This document shows, in pieces, positions 17,302-26,416 of a stretch of 64,000 nucleotides of DNA. Each line of letters opens with the position of its first letter. Within the stretch, counting starts at the first letter, position 1. This stretch comes from Shimia sp. (GTDB taxonomy: Bacteria; Pseudomonadota; Alphaproteobacteria; Rhodobacterales; Rhodobacteraceae): contig NZ_JAKVCW010000021.1 in NCBI RefSeq assembly GCF_022448905.1, forward strand, positions 1 to 64,000, written 5' to 3'. Under the pieces are notes generated by a model. It had not been told where the DNA came from. It saw nothing but the letters and a program-made list of their open reading frames with translations, and did no database searches. The translations under genes and the position numbers were made by a program.

Positions 17302-17985
17302 TCACTCTTCCGGCGGCTGGGTCGGGTCTTTGGGGTTTGGGTAAACCAATCCAGCGGAAATCACCAATTTGGCCGCGTCTTCCACGGACATGTCGAGTTC
17401 GATGATGTCGTCTTTGGGGAAGAACAGCAGAAAGCCGGAGGTTGGGTTCGGAGTGGTTGGTACAAATACACTCATTAATGGGCTGGTGGTGGCTGCAGTG
17501 TAAGCCACCTCGCCTTTGGCGTTAGTGGAGATGAAACCAATCGCCCAGATTCCGCGACGCGGGTACTCGATCAGGCAGGCTTTCTCAAAGCTGCGCTCGG
17601 TTTGGGCAAAAACGGTTTCGGCGATCTGTTTCACACCGGAGTAGATCGAGCGCACCACCGGCATGCGCGAGACGAGGTTTTCGGCAAAGCGCAGCAGGGA
17701 GCGGCCCATCAGGCCTTTGGCAATCCAGCCTACAAGGATGGTGAAGATCAGGAAGATGATCATCCCTACGCCGCGCAGGTTGATGCCGATGTATTTTTCC
17801 GGCTGAATTGTCGAAGGGATTAGCGGCAGGACAAATCCATCTACCCAGCCCACAAAGGTCCAGACCAGCCAGATGGTCATGGCGATGGGCAAAATGACAA
17901 CAATCCCCGTGAGAAAGCTGGACCGCAGGCGGGCAAAGAAGCCGGATTTGTGCGGTGTTTCGTTTTCGTCAAAAGGTGTCGTCAT
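17302..17985 (-). CDS. DUF502 family membrane protein
   Basis: The 227-residue protein has two N-terminal membrane helices (SSFLTGIVVILPIAMTIWLV and a second after the loop IGINLRGVG). These are followed by a soluble part with the family pattern RMPVVRSIYSGVKQIAETVF and TSGFLLFFPKDDIIELDMSVEDAAKLVISAG. This is the DUF502 family, widespread and of unknown function, possibly a membrane scaffold. It is a single gene convergent with the patatin-like gene, with no obvious terminator between them. Confidence 0.9.
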   Translation of the reverse strand: MTTPFDENETPHKSGFFARLRSSFLTGIVVILPIAMTIWLVWTFVGWVDGFVLPLIPSTIQPEKYIGINLRGVGMIIFLIFTILVGWIAKGLMGRSLLRFAENLVSRMPVVRSIYSGVKQIAETVFAQTERSFEKACLIEYPRRGIWAIGFISTNAKGEVAYTAATTSPLMSVFVPTTPNPTSGFLLFFPKDDIIELDMSVEDAAKLVISAGLVYPNPKDPTQPPEE

Positions 17986-18126
17986 GAGGGGTCCTAGGGT
18001 CAGCCTGATGTTTAGTTAGGCATTTGTGTGTGGCGCTGCAATGACGATTGTTTGGGGGCCACATTTTGCGGCTGTCACGACGTGTCACAACGCCGTGGCA
18101 GCCTGTTATTTGCGCAAGATTTGGGC

Positions 18127-19044
18127 TTAAGCCTTGAGGGCGGCGGCGATGTCCGCGGCAAGGCGGGCGTTGTTGCGCACCAGTGCGATATTGGCGACCA
18201 GCGATTTGCCATCGGTGAGCTCAAAGATGCGGGCCAGCAGGAAAGGCGTGACGTCTTTGCCGGTCACGCCTTGGGCCTCGGCCTCTTCGGTGGCTTGGGC
18301 AATCACCGGGGCCAGTTCAGAGGCCGGGATTTCGTCGGCTGCTGGAATTGGATTGGCGACCAGCTGACCGCCTGGTAAGGCCATTGCGCCCCGTGTTTTA
18401 TGAGCTGCGGCGATGTCAGCGGCGTTGTCCATGCGCAGCGGTGAAGTGAGATTGGAGGTGGCGGACCAGAAGGCCGGGAAGCTGTCTTGGCCGTAGGTGA
18501 TGACTGGCACGCCGTTGGTTTCCAGCACTTCGAGGGTTTTGGGCACGTCGAGGATGGCTTTGGCACCAGCCGCCACCACGGTGACCGGGGTGTGGGCCAA
18601 TTCAGTGAGGTCGGCGGAGATGTCAAAGCTGTCTTCCGCACCTTTGTGTACGCCGCCGATGCCGCCAGTGGCAAAGACGTCGATGCCTGCCAAATGCGCT
18701 GCAATCATAGTGGCAGCCACGGTGGTGGCGCCGGTGCGGCCTTGCGCCATGATCACCGGCATGTCTGCGCGGGAGACTTTGGCGACGTTTTTGGCCTGCG
18801 CGAGCTCTTCAAGCTGATCGTTGGTCAGCCCGGCATGCAAGGTGCCATTCAAAACGGCCATGGTGGCGGGCACGGCACCTTTTGCACGAATGTCGGCTTC
18901 GACCTGTTTCGCCACCTCGAGGTTTTGCGGATATGGCATGCCATGGGTGATGATCGTGCTTTCGAGCGCCACGATGGGCGTGCCGTTTTTCTTGGCCTCT
19001 TCCACTTCGGGGGAAAGGACCAGATCGAGGGAAATGAGGCTCAT
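18127..19044 (-). CDS. psuG: Pseudouridine-5'-phosphate glycosidase
   Basis: The 305-residue enzyme cleaves pseudouridine 5'-phosphate to uracil and ribose 5-phosphate using a Mn-dependent lysine. Family signatures are clear: ALESTIITHGMPYPQN near the N-terminus, the catalytic-lysine region AKVSRADMP, and the segment GATTVAATMIAAHLAGIDVF followed by GGIGGVHKGAEDSFDISADL. Its start overlaps the stop of the upstream kinase gene by 4 bases (ATGA), so kinase and glycosidase are translated together, matching the two-step salvage of pseudouridine from RNA turnover. The length is normal for the family. Confidence 0.93.
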   Translation of the reverse strand: MSLISLDLVLSPEVEEAKKNGTPIVALESTIITHGMPYPQNLEVAKQVEADIRAKGAVPATMAVLNGTLHAGLTNDQLEELAQAKNVAKVSRADMPVIMAQGRTGATTVAATMIAAHLAGIDVFATGGIGGVHKGAEDSFDISADLTELAHTPVTVVAAGAKAILDVPKTLEVLETNGVPVITYGQDSFPAFWSATSNLTSPLRMDNAADIAAAHKTRGAMALPGGQLVANPIPAADEIPASELAPVIAQATEEAEAQGVTGKDVTPFLLARIFELTDGKSLVANIALVRNNARLAADIAAALKA

Positions 19045-19946
19045 GTGGCGTGTTCTCCGGAGACGTATTTGGCGGCAGCGGTGAGGGCGCGATCAAGCGC
19101 GTCTTCGCGGCTGGCGTTTTGGGATTCGGCTACGATATGCGCGGCCATGAAGGTGTCGCCAGCGCCGGTGACCCGGGTCACCAGAACGGCAGGTGGTTGT
19201 TGGGTGATCACGCCGTCCGCCGTGCCGTCAGAGGCGGAGTTGCCGCCATCGGTGACAAGCGCGCGGGCAGCGCCACGGGCGAGCAGACCTTCGGCGGCTT
19301 CGGCGGAGGAGGTGAACTCGGTTTGGCAGAGGTAGCCCGCTTCCTCGAGGTTCACATAGAGCACGGCACGGGAGTGCATCAGGAAGGGCATCAGGCGTTC
19401 CGCTTTGCCCGGGGACGCGGGCGCGACGCGCAGGTCGGCGGCGGAGAACAGCGGGCTGCGGGCGATCTGATCGAGCAGACGCTGAGTCAGGTTGCCGTCG
19501 AGCGCGATGAGGCCGGGGTAGGGTGCGGCCTCGCTTCCAAGGGTGCCGTCTTCCAGAGGCGACAGGATTTTGTCGCCTGCCGCCTCAAGGCTGTGGGCGT
19601 CGGCGATGGCGGCAATAAGCCCGTTTTTGCCTTCGACCGCCATATAGGTGTCGGTGGGCAGGTCTGCGGAGCGATAGACGTAGTCCATAATGGCGCCCAT
19701 CTCGGTGCAGGCGGTCATCAGCTCGTCGCCTTCCACATCTTGACCGATGGCCGACAGCGCTGCGGGACGCAGGCCAAAGCGGGCCAGCGTCATGGCGATG
19801 TTCCAGGCCACGCCACCCGGCAGGCGGGTGATGCGGCCGGGCACGTCGGAGCCTTGACGCATGTGGCTGGGCGCGCGGCCGATGATATCCCAGAGGACGG
19901 AGCCGATGCAGAGGATGTCTGGCTGAGAGGGGGCCTGTGCGGTCAT
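19041..19946 (-). CDS. psuK: PfkB-family sugar kinase, probable pseudouridine kinase
   Basis: The 301-residue ribokinase-like protein has the PfkB N-terminal glycine pattern (GRITRLPGGVAWNIAMTLARFG) and the C-terminal signature VTRVTGAGDTFMAAHI, with the catalytic Asp in GAGD. Overlap with psuG by 4 bases makes pseudouridine the likely substrate, giving pseudouridine 5'-phosphate for the next enzyme. By sequence alone it could be another nucleoside or sugar kinase. It follows the ThiE-like gene by 15 bases, so all three probably share a transcript. Confidence 0.85.
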   Translation of the reverse strand: MTAQAPSQPDILCIGSVLWDIIGRAPSHMRQGSDVPGRITRLPGGVAWNIAMTLARFGLRPAALSAIGQDVEGDELMTACTEMGAIMDYVYRSADLPTDTYMAVEGKNGLIAAIADAHSLEAAGDKILSPLEDGTLGSEAAPYPGLIALDGNLTQRLLDQIARSPLFSAADLRVAPASPGKAERLMPFLMHSRAVLYVNLEEAGYLCQTEFTSSAEAAEGLLARGAARALVTDGGNSASDGTADGVITQQPPAVLVTRVTGAGDTFMAAHIVAESQNASREDALDRALTAAAKYVSGEHAT

Positions 19947-19961
19947 GCGCGCTCCGGTAGG

Positions 19962-20585
19962 TTAGGCGCCAAAGGCGGCGTGTAGCTCTTGGAGTCTGGC
20001 TACAGGATCGTCGCTGCGCCAGATTTCTTCGCCGATGCCAAAGAAGTCGGTGAAAGGCGCGAGCTTTGCAATAATGTCGGCATTCAGCGCGCCCTCGGCC
20101 ACTACAGGCACCTCGATCATGGCGGACCACCATTCAAACAGGTCTTTTTCTGCAAGGGTGCCGTCGCCAAGTGTCGTGCTGCCAACCGGGCCAAAGGCCA
20201 CGTAATCCGCGCCGTTTTCGCCGGCGGTCATGCCTTCATGGGAAGACGCGCCGCAGAAAGCGCCAACAATGGCGTCTTTGCCAAGCTCTTTGCGGGTTTT
20301 CGCCACGGAGCGGGCCGCGTCGGTGAGGTGTACGCCATCCAGACCAAGGCGTTCGGAGAGTTGTACATGCTCGTCGATCACAATGGCGACGTCGCGGGCA
20401 TGGGCCACTTCGCGCAACGCGTCGGCAGCGCGTGACAGGCGGTCTTCGTCTTTGGTGGCCAGCGCCATGCGGACACAGGCGATGTCGGCGGCGTCCAACA
20501 CGGAGGCGAGTTGATCAGGGAAGCGGGAGAGTTCGATTTCCGGCGGGGTGATCAGGTAGATCTGCGGCAGCTCTGTGTCGGACAT
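19962..20585 (-). CDS. Thiamine phosphate synthase-like (ThiE/TenI family) protein
   Basis: The 207-residue TIM-barrel protein shows the ThiE/TenI pattern: ALATKDEDRLSRAADALREV, the phosphate-site segment DGVHLTDAARSV and the glycine-rich end GADYVAFGPVG. True ThiE joins hydroxymethylpyrimidine pyrophosphate to thiazole phosphate; TenI homologues isomerise the thiazole. No other thiamine genes are near and it sits at the head of the pseudouridine genes, so a specialised or secondary role is possible. I leave the symbol blank for that reason. Confidence 0.75.
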   Translation of the reverse strand: MSDTELPQIYLITPPEIELSRFPDQLASVLDAADIACVRMALATKDEDRLSRAADALREVAHARDVAIVIDEHVQLSERLGLDGVHLTDAARSVAKTRKELGKDAIVGAFCGASSHEGMTAGENGADYVAFGPVGSTTLGDGTLAEKDLFEWWSAMIEVPVVAEGALNADIIAKLAPFTDFFGIGEEIWRSDDPVARLQELHAAFGA

Positions 20586-20668
20586 GCTCGGGCTCCAGAT
20601 GGTCGTGTGCGAAGGTTTGGATCGCGTCGCTATAACGTGGATTTTTGCGCTTGGCTATCGGGAGTTGG

Positions 20669-20998
20669 CTATTTGGGCGGAAGACTTTGTGCGTTGGTTA
20701 AGGCCAGCGCGATCACCTGTGCGCGGCGGGTATCGTCGCCCAAGAGATCTTCGGACAGATCCACCATGCCGCCCATCTTGCGGCCGGTGAAGGAGAGCGG
20801 GTCGACGCCCTCGATTTCCAGGGCCTCTGCCTCGCGGGGTTTGCCCACGCGGGCCATGCCGCCGTCTTTGTGCACGCCGCAAACCATGTTGCCGTAATGC
20901 AGAAAACAGAGCCCGCCGAACATTTTCTTTTCTGTGATGCCGTCGATGTCGGCGAGGTCTTCGCGCATCAAGGTGGCGTGTCCTTCGTCGTAAGCCAT
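20669..20998 (-). CDS. TfoX N-terminal domain protein
   Basis: The 109-residue protein consists of a TfoX_N domain: the helix ATLMREDLADI, then TEKKMFGGLCFLHYGNMVCGVHKDGGMARVG, and a C-terminal helix. In gamma-proteobacteria the domain is part of the competence activator TfoX/Sxy; stand-alone alphaproteobacterial copies are uncharacterised and need not act in competence. An AGGAG site precedes the ATG. It is divergent from trmJ. Confidence 0.85.
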   Translation of the reverse strand: MAYDEGHATLMREDLADIDGITEKKMFGGLCFLHYGNMVCGVHKDGGMARVGKPREAEALEIEGVDPLSFTGRKMGGMVDLSEDLLGDDTRRAQVIALALTNAQSLPPK

Positions 20999-21123
20999 TG
21001 AGGTTTCTCCTGTTGAAATGATTTTTTGCCTGCGGCGCGAGTATTTTTAGCAAGATGAAGCAGGGTGGCTTGTTTTGAAAGGGTGAGGGCGTTATCAGCG
21101 GGCGGATTTTTCAGGAGACCGTC

Positions 21124-21867
21124 ATGACCAGTGCCACGCCACAGCCCGCCTTTGTGCTTGTTCGCCCGCAGATGGGGGAAAATATCGGTGGCGCGGCGCG
21201 GGCGATGTTGAATTTTGGGTTGGACAAGATGCGCGTGGTGGACCCGCGCGACGGCTGGCCCAATGAGCGGGCGGTGGCGATGGCGTCCGGTGCTGGCCGG
21301 GTGTTGGATGCGGCGTTTTTGACTGAGACTACAGAGCAGGCGCTGGAAGACTGTCATTATGTCTTTGCCACCACCGCGCGGGCGCGGGGGCTGACCAAGC
21401 CAGTGGTGACGCCTGAAACGGCGATGAAGCAGGCCGCCGAGATGATTGCACGTGGCGAGAAAGTTGCGGTGTTGTTTGGACCAGAGCGGGCTGGACTTGA
21501 AAATGAAGACATCGCGCGGGCCAATGCGATTATCAATGTGCCAGTGAACCCGGAATATGCCTCGTTGAATTTGGCGCAGTGCGTGTTGCTGACCGCCTAT
21601 GAGTGGCGGCGTCAGAGCGCGGACATCGTGCATGAGCGCGTGGACATGTCCAAGACCGATTGGGCCAACAACGCCGATGTGGACGCGCTGGGGCGGCACT
21701 ATGAAGAACGTCTTGAAGAGGCGGGCTTTTTCTTCCCCGAGGAGAAGGCGGAAGGCATGAAGGTCAATCTGCGCAATATGTGGAGCCGGATGCGGCTGAC
21801 CCGCGCGGATGTGCAGATGTTGCACGGGGTGATGCGACAGATGGTCCGCTGGAAGGAAAAAGGCTGA
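21124..21867 (+). CDS. trmJ: tRNA (cytidine/uridine-2'-O-)-methyltransferase TrmJ
   Basis: This 247-residue SPOUT methyltransferase modifies the 2'-OH of nucleotide 32 in several tRNAs. Its trefoil-knot motifs are visible: PQMGENIGGAARAMLNFGLDKMRVVDP, VAVLFGPERAGLENEDIARAN, and VPVNPEYASLNLAQCVLLTAYEW, all typical of TrmJ. The C-terminal helical extension (about 165-247) matches the TrmJ dimer tail. A good AGGAG site lies upstream. No operon partner is evident; ctaA follows after 106 bases. Confidence 0.9.
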   Translation: MTSATPQPAFVLVRPQMGENIGGAARAMLNFGLDKMRVVDPRDGWPNERAVAMASGAGRVLDAAFLTETTEQALEDCHYVFATTARARGLTKPVVTPETAMKQAAEMIARGEKVAVLFGPERAGLENEDIARANAIINVPVNPEYASLNLAQCVLLTAYEWRRQSADIVHERVDMSKTDWANNADVDALGRHYEERLEEAGFFFPEEKAEGMKVNLRNMWSRMRLTRADVQMLHGVMRQMVRWKEKG

Positions 21868-21973
21868 GATTTGCCTTTTGTCGCAAGGCTGAACAAACAT
21901 TCACATCGTATCTGAGAGTGGTTGAAGCTTCGGCGTGGCCCCACTAGGCTCGCGCCAAGATTTGGAGACAGCG

Positions 21974-23125
21974 ATGAGCCAGAAACGCAGCATTTTTGAA
22001 GAGGTCAGCGAAGACGGACCCAAAGACACCCCCAGTGCGGTGGGTGTGATTGACAGCGGTGCCAAAGGCGCGCGGCGGGGCATTCGCATCTGGCTGATGA
22101 TCCTGTTTGCACTGGTTTTTGTGATGATTGCCGTGGGCGGGCTGACTCGCCTGACCGACAGTGGTCTGTCGATCACGGAATGGCGTCCCGTGACCGGGGC
22201 GATCCCGCCGATGAGCGAGGCGGATTGGCAAGGTGAGTTCGACAAATACAAGCAGATTGACCAGTGGGCGATCGACAACAACTGGATGACTCTTGAGGAC
22301 TTCAAATACATCTACTGGTGGGAATGGGGTCACCGTCAGCTGGGCCGTGTGATTGGTCTTGTCTGGGCGCTTGGCTTTGCCGGGTTTGCGATTGCGCGGC
22401 AAATTCCAACGGGGTGGACTGGGCGCTTGTTCCTGATTGGCGCGCTTGGCGGGCTGCAAGGGGCTGTGGGCTGGTGGATGGTCGCCAGTGGCGTGACCTC
22501 TGGGGAAGGTGTGACCACGGTGGCGAGCTATCGTTTGGCGACGCATCTGGGGTTGGCCTTTGTGATCTTGGGCTTCATCACCTGGTACATCCTGCTGTTG
22601 GGGCGCAGTGAGCGTGACCTGATGCAGGCGCGGCGCGGCAAAGAGGCCAAGCTGTTTGGCATGTCCACCGGCCTGCTGCATATGACGGGCGTGCAGATAC
22701 TGCTGGGCGCTTTGGTTGCCGGAATTGACGCGGGGCGCAGCTATACCGATTGGCCTTTGATGGCGGGGCAGTTTTTCCCACCGGATGCCTTTTATGTAGA
22801 GCCGCTGTGGCGGAACTTCTTTGAAAATGCAGGGCTTGTGCAGTTTATCCACCGGATGTGGGGCTATCTGCTGTTGATTTTTGCCGTCGTGGTCTGGCGG
22901 CGTGGGCAAGGCTCCGCGCATGGGCACACGCGGTTTGCATTTAATGCTGCCTTTGCCGCAATTGCGGTGCAGATTGCGATTGGCATCGCCACTGTGCTCT
23001 ACGCAGCACAGGTGCACATTGCGATTACGCACCAAGCCATTGCTGTTGTGGTTTGGGTTCTGATCCTGCGGGCGCGGTTCCTGAGCCACTATCCGATTGC
23101 AACCTCGGTGCGTGACGCATCCTGA
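21974..23125 (+). CDS. ctaA: Haem A synthase (CtaA/Cox15)
   Basis: The 383-residue, eight-helix inner-membrane enzyme oxidises the methyl group of haem O to give haem A for aa3-type cytochrome oxidase. Haem-ligand histidines are seen in WWEWGHRQLGRVIGLVW, RLATHLGLAFVILGF, QFIHRMWGYLLLIF and VHIAITHQAIAVV. The alphaproteobacterial Cox15-like type 2 form is recognised by RLTDSGLSITEWRPVTGAIPP. The ATG at 21974 is preceded by GGAG; codons upstream are not needed. The cta operon itself is elsewhere. Confidence 0.93.
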   Translation: MSQKRSIFEEVSEDGPKDTPSAVGVIDSGAKGARRGIRIWLMILFALVFVMIAVGGLTRLTDSGLSITEWRPVTGAIPPMSEADWQGEFDKYKQIDQWAIDNNWMTLEDFKYIYWWEWGHRQLGRVIGLVWALGFAGFAIARQIPTGWTGRLFLIGALGGLQGAVGWWMVASGVTSGEGVTTVASYRLATHLGLAFVILGFITWYILLLGRSERDLMQARRGKEAKLFGMSTGLLHMTGVQILLGALVAGIDAGRSYTDWPLMAGQFFPPDAFYVEPLWRNFFENAGLVQFIHRMWGYLLLIFAVVVWRRGQGSAHGHTRFAFNAAFAAIAVQIAIGIATVLYAAQVHIAITHQAIAVVVWVLILRARFLSHYPIATSVRDAS

Positions 23126-23141
23126 GAGAAGGAAAATAAGA

Positions 23142-24617
23142 ATGTCTGCATATGAGCAGTTGATGGCCTTTACCCACACCACGCAGGCGTTGGGCGAGGT
23201 GGCCGGACGTTTGGGCTGGGATCAGGAGGCGATCATGCCAGCCGGGGCCGCGCCCCAACGCGCCGAAGAGATGGCGGCGATGGAAAGCGTGCTGCACGCG
23301 CGCCGGATTGATCCCAAAGTTGGCGAGTGGCTGGCGGCGATTGATGAGGCGCAGCTGGATGAGGTGGGTCGCGCGCAGGTGCGTCATATCCGTAAGTCGT
23401 TTGAGCGAACCTCCAAGGTGCCGGCGGACTTGGCGGCGGAGATTGCCAAGGTGACCAGCCGCGCGCAGGGCATTTGGGCGCAGGCGCGCTCGGATGAAGA
23501 TGTGGCGGCTTTCCTGCCAACCTTGGAAGAGGTTGTCGGGCTGAAGCGTCAGGAAGGTCAGGCGCTGGCCGCCGGTGGTGATGTCTATGACGCCATGGTC
23601 GACGACTATGAGCCGGAGATGACCGCCGAAGAAATCGCAGCGATGTTTGACGCGATGCGGCCACGGTTGGTGGCGTTGCGGGCGGCGGTTTTGGCTGCGG
23701 AGGCGCCGCAGAAATTGACCGGCACCTTCGCGGCGAACAAGCAGATGGCGCTGACAAGCAAATTGGCGGCAAGCTTTGGCTATGATTTTGACCATGGGCG
23801 CATTGATTGTGTGACCCATCCGTTTTGCTCGGGCTCCGGCAAAGATGTACGGATCACCACGCGCACCAGCGAGAGCGATCCGTTTAACTGTTTCTATTCC
23901 ACAATCCACGAAGTGGGCCACGCGGCTTATGAGCAAGGCATTGATGACGCGTATCTTTTGACGCCACTGGGCCGTGGTGTGTCGATGGGCGTGCATGAGA
24001 GCCAGAGCCGGATTTACGAGAACCAGATGGGCCGCTCGCGCGCTTATACCGGATGGCTGTTTGAGCAGATGAAAGCGGAGTTTGGCGACTTTGGCATCGA
24101 CTCAGCCGAAGGGTTTTACGGTACCGTGAACCGCGTGAATGATGGCTACATCCGGACCGAGGCCGATGAGGTGCAGTACAACCTGCATATCATGCTGCGC
24201 TTTGATCTGGAACGTGCCTTGATGCTAGGCGATTTGGCTGTCGGTGATCTTGAAGCGGCGTGGAATGACCGCTTCAAAGCAGACTTTGGCTATGCGGTGG
24301 ACAAGCCCTCCAACGGTGTGTTGCAGGATGTGCATTGGTCCGTGGGCCTGTTTGGCTACTTCCCTACGTATTCGCTGGGCAACGTTTATGCCGGGTGCCT
24401 GAATGAGGCGCTGCGCGTGGCTGTCCCAGATCTGGATGCGCAATTGGCGCAGGGGGACACGTCGGCTGCGACTGGTTGGCTGCGGGAAAATCTGCAGCAG
24501 CACGGTGGGTTGCGCAAACCAGCCGATACCATCGCGCATGCCATTGGCAAGCCACCAACTGGGGAGCCGTTGCTGGACTACTTGGAAGCCAAGTTTGGTG
24601 ATATTTACAAGCTATAA
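23142..24617 (+). CDS. M32 family metallocarboxypeptidase (carboxypeptidase Taq type)
   Basis: The 491-residue zinc carboxypeptidase removes C-terminal residues from peptides in the cytoplasm. The zinc site is HEVGH in STIHEVGHAAYEQG, with the third ligand expected in the following GVHESQSRIYENQMGRS. Other M32 markers are DVRITTRTSESDPFNCFYST and GYIRTEADEVQYNLHIMLRFDLE. The start at 23142 lies 16 bases after ctaA and behind GAGAAGGA. It is followed by a strong terminator. Confidence 0.92.
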   Translation: MSAYEQLMAFTHTTQALGEVAGRLGWDQEAIMPAGAAPQRAEEMAAMESVLHARRIDPKVGEWLAAIDEAQLDEVGRAQVRHIRKSFERTSKVPADLAAEIAKVTSRAQGIWAQARSDEDVAAFLPTLEEVVGLKRQEGQALAAGGDVYDAMVDDYEPEMTAEEIAAMFDAMRPRLVALRAAVLAAEAPQKLTGTFAANKQMALTSKLAASFGYDFDHGRIDCVTHPFCSGSGKDVRITTRTSESDPFNCFYSTIHEVGHAAYEQGIDDAYLLTPLGRGVSMGVHESQSRIYENQMGRSRAYTGWLFEQMKAEFGDFGIDSAEGFYGTVNRVNDGYIRTEADEVQYNLHIMLRFDLERALMLGDLAVGDLEAAWNDRFKADFGYAVDKPSNGVLQDVHWSVGLFGYFPTYSLGNVYAGCLNEALRVAVPDLDAQLAQGDTSAATGWLRENLQQHGGLRKPADTIAHAIGKPPTGEPLLDYLEAKFGDIYKL

Positions 24618-24638
24618 CGCTTGCGGGTTTTGAAATAG

Positions 24639-24667
24639 AAAAGGGACGCTTTGGCGCCCCTTTTTTG
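24639..24667 (+). terminator. Intrinsic terminator after the M32 carboxypeptidase
   Basis: A stem of AAAAGGG.CGC with GCG.CCCCTTTT (one A/C mismatch), a TTTG-type loop and a run of T residues follow the plus-strand stop by about 20 bases. Confidence 0.85.
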
Positions 24668-24711
24668 TTTGGCGTGAGAAATTGTTTTGCCTGAGTGCAG
24701 GTGACCTTTGG

Positions 24712-26277
24712 TCAGCAGCCGAGGTCTTTCTCGCCTTGTTTGATGATTTTCAGTAGTTCAGCGTCACGGCCTGAGATTTCGGGGGATTTTGTGAAGCAGC
24801 TGTCGTTGCCAAAGGTTGCAATGCCGCGCTCGGAGCTAAAACAGTAGCCGTTTTCGTGGAAAATACGGTTGCGATGGTACCAGAGATCATCGCAGGTCAG
24901 TGATTTCGTGTCGGTGCTTTCTGTGGTCGCAGCTGCTTCTATTGGTTCTTCTGGCGCGACGGGAAGGTCGCTGAGAAACTGAATCATTGGAAACAACATC
25001 AGCGCGGCGTAGCTGTGCAGGTGGTTGTCCTGGTCTTGTTGAAGGGTCTGCCAGTACGCGTAGGGGGAGCGCACGTGCTGTGGCTCGGGGGCAGAGTAGG
25101 GGCTGCGCGGCGCCTGATAGCCGATCCGCACGTCTATGGGGTGTCGGCTGCGGGCATCCCAAGCGGTGCGGGGTGTCCCGAAATTGGCGGTTTCCCCAAC
25201 TTCGCGGGAAGTGTCCAGGCGTACGACACAATCTTCAGCGCCGTATGGGCCGCCGGTGCGGTAGCCGCGGCGGTGTCCGTAGATTGCGCCGTCCCGCTGC
25301 TCGATTTTGAGGTCACTGGTGTAAAACGGCCCGTCTTCGGATTGGTTTTCAGGCAGTTCCAGTGAGACAATTTCCATAAACTCCGCCCAGATGTCCGCGA
25401 GACCGGCCAGCGGATGGGGCTTCCATGTGGGCGCCAGGGCCCAGGAAAACGCGCCGTCATCCATCAGAAAAACGTTGTCGCATATCGTGTTGATCAGCTG
25501 GCGGTCGAGCGTGACGCTGTAGGAGATACCGATCACTGCGACTTTGGCAAACAGCGCGTCCCCAACCGTGTCGACATAGTACATCGCATGTGGCGGTGTT
25601 TCGATGCTGCGTGCGTAGAGATATGGGGTGAGGTAAGGTGTGCCCTCGTCGTCGACCTTTTGCGCAAAAGCAAACAAGAGGGAGGAGTCCCGTATGGCTT
25701 CGTCATACACGGCGGCCACTTCTTCGGCGTCATAAGTTTCGCCGTCATCTGGCAGGACAATCCGGGGCGCATGCACGCCAAGACGTGCGGTGGGCGCGAT
25801 GGCGCGCATGGCAATGGTTTCGTAGCTTTCGCCTTCAAAGGTATGTGCTCCAGCGAGGAACAGATTGGAGCAGGCGGACGCGCAGAGGTCTCCGTCAGCC
25901 ACATAGGTTTGCAAGTCGGCAAAGGCGTCGCGCAGGAAGTCTACGATGACCAAGGATTCGTACAGGTCGCCGCCGGGGCTGTTGAGGCAGAGCGTGGCGC
26001 CGTCGGGCAGGCCGTTGTAGAAGCTTTCGCCATCATAGCCAAAGAGCGCGTGAAATCTCTGGAGATCGCCCCGCGTGACGCCGCCCTCATAAAGCACAGT
26101 GCAATTGGCGTATTTCCCACTGAGCTCCTGCGCTAGGATTGCACCGCCGTATTCGGCGTCAATTTCAGATTGGGACGACGTGGTGTTGAGGGTGAGGTTC
26201 GCTGTGAATGCGCTGCTGGCGGGCAGGCAGAGCGCGGCTCCTACGGCAAAAGCGCGAGACAGAGAGTGTTTGGTCAT
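24712..26277 (-). CDS. Exported protein with a ClpP/crotonase-like segment
   Basis: The 521-residue product has a signal peptide (about 1-27, ending SSAFTA). It then has a segment resembling periplasmic predicted proteases of the ClpP/SppA superfold: a beta-turn LCLNSPGGDLYESLVIVDFL (about 97-116), then ADGDLCASACSNLFLAGAHTF, where Ser of ASACS would sit at the nucleophile position. The C-terminal half (from about 290) is unlike anything I recognise and is rich in aromatic residues and prolines. Several cysteine pairs suggest disulfides in the periplasm. Function is unknown; a peptidase role is a fold-level guess. Confidence 0.6.
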   Translation of the reverse strand: MTKHSLSRAFAVGAALCLPASSAFTANLTLNTTSSQSEIDAEYGGAILAQELSGKYANCTVLYEGGVTRGDLQRFHALFGYDGESFYNGLPDGATLCLNSPGGDLYESLVIVDFLRDAFADLQTYVADGDLCASACSNLFLAGAHTFEGESYETIAMRAIAPTARLGVHAPRIVLPDDGETYDAEEVAAVYDEAIRDSSLLFAFAQKVDDEGTPYLTPYLYARSIETPPHAMYYVDTVGDALFAKVAVIGISYSVTLDRQLINTICDNVFLMDDGAFSWALAPTWKPHPLAGLADIWAEFMEIVSLELPENQSEDGPFYTSDLKIEQRDGAIYGHRRGYRTGGPYGAEDCVVRLDTSREVGETANFGTPRTAWDARSRHPIDVRIGYQAPRSPYSAPEPQHVRSPYAYWQTLQQDQDNHLHSYAALMLFPMIQFLSDLPVAPEEPIEAAATTESTDTKSLTCDDLWYHRNRIFHENGYCFSSERGIATFGNDSCFTKSPEISGRDAELLKIIKQGEKDLGC

Positions 26278-26359
26278 TTGGGTGCCATGGTGAGTGTTGG
26301 TGGCTGAAGAAAGTCATACAAGGGATTGCCTGGCAACATAAATCTGACCTCAGAAAAGC

Positions 26360-26391
26360 AAATGGCCCCACACGGTTGTGCGGGGCCATTT
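26360..26391 (-). terminator. Intrinsic terminator after gyrA
   Basis: AAATGGCCCC and GGGGCCATTT form a 10-base stem with an inner CAC/GTG extension. On the minus strand it is followed by a T-rich stretch (TTTGCTTTTC), 25 bases beyond the gyrA stop. Confidence 0.85.
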
Positions 26392-26416
26392 GGCGTTTGT
26401 CACATGTGGGGCGAGA

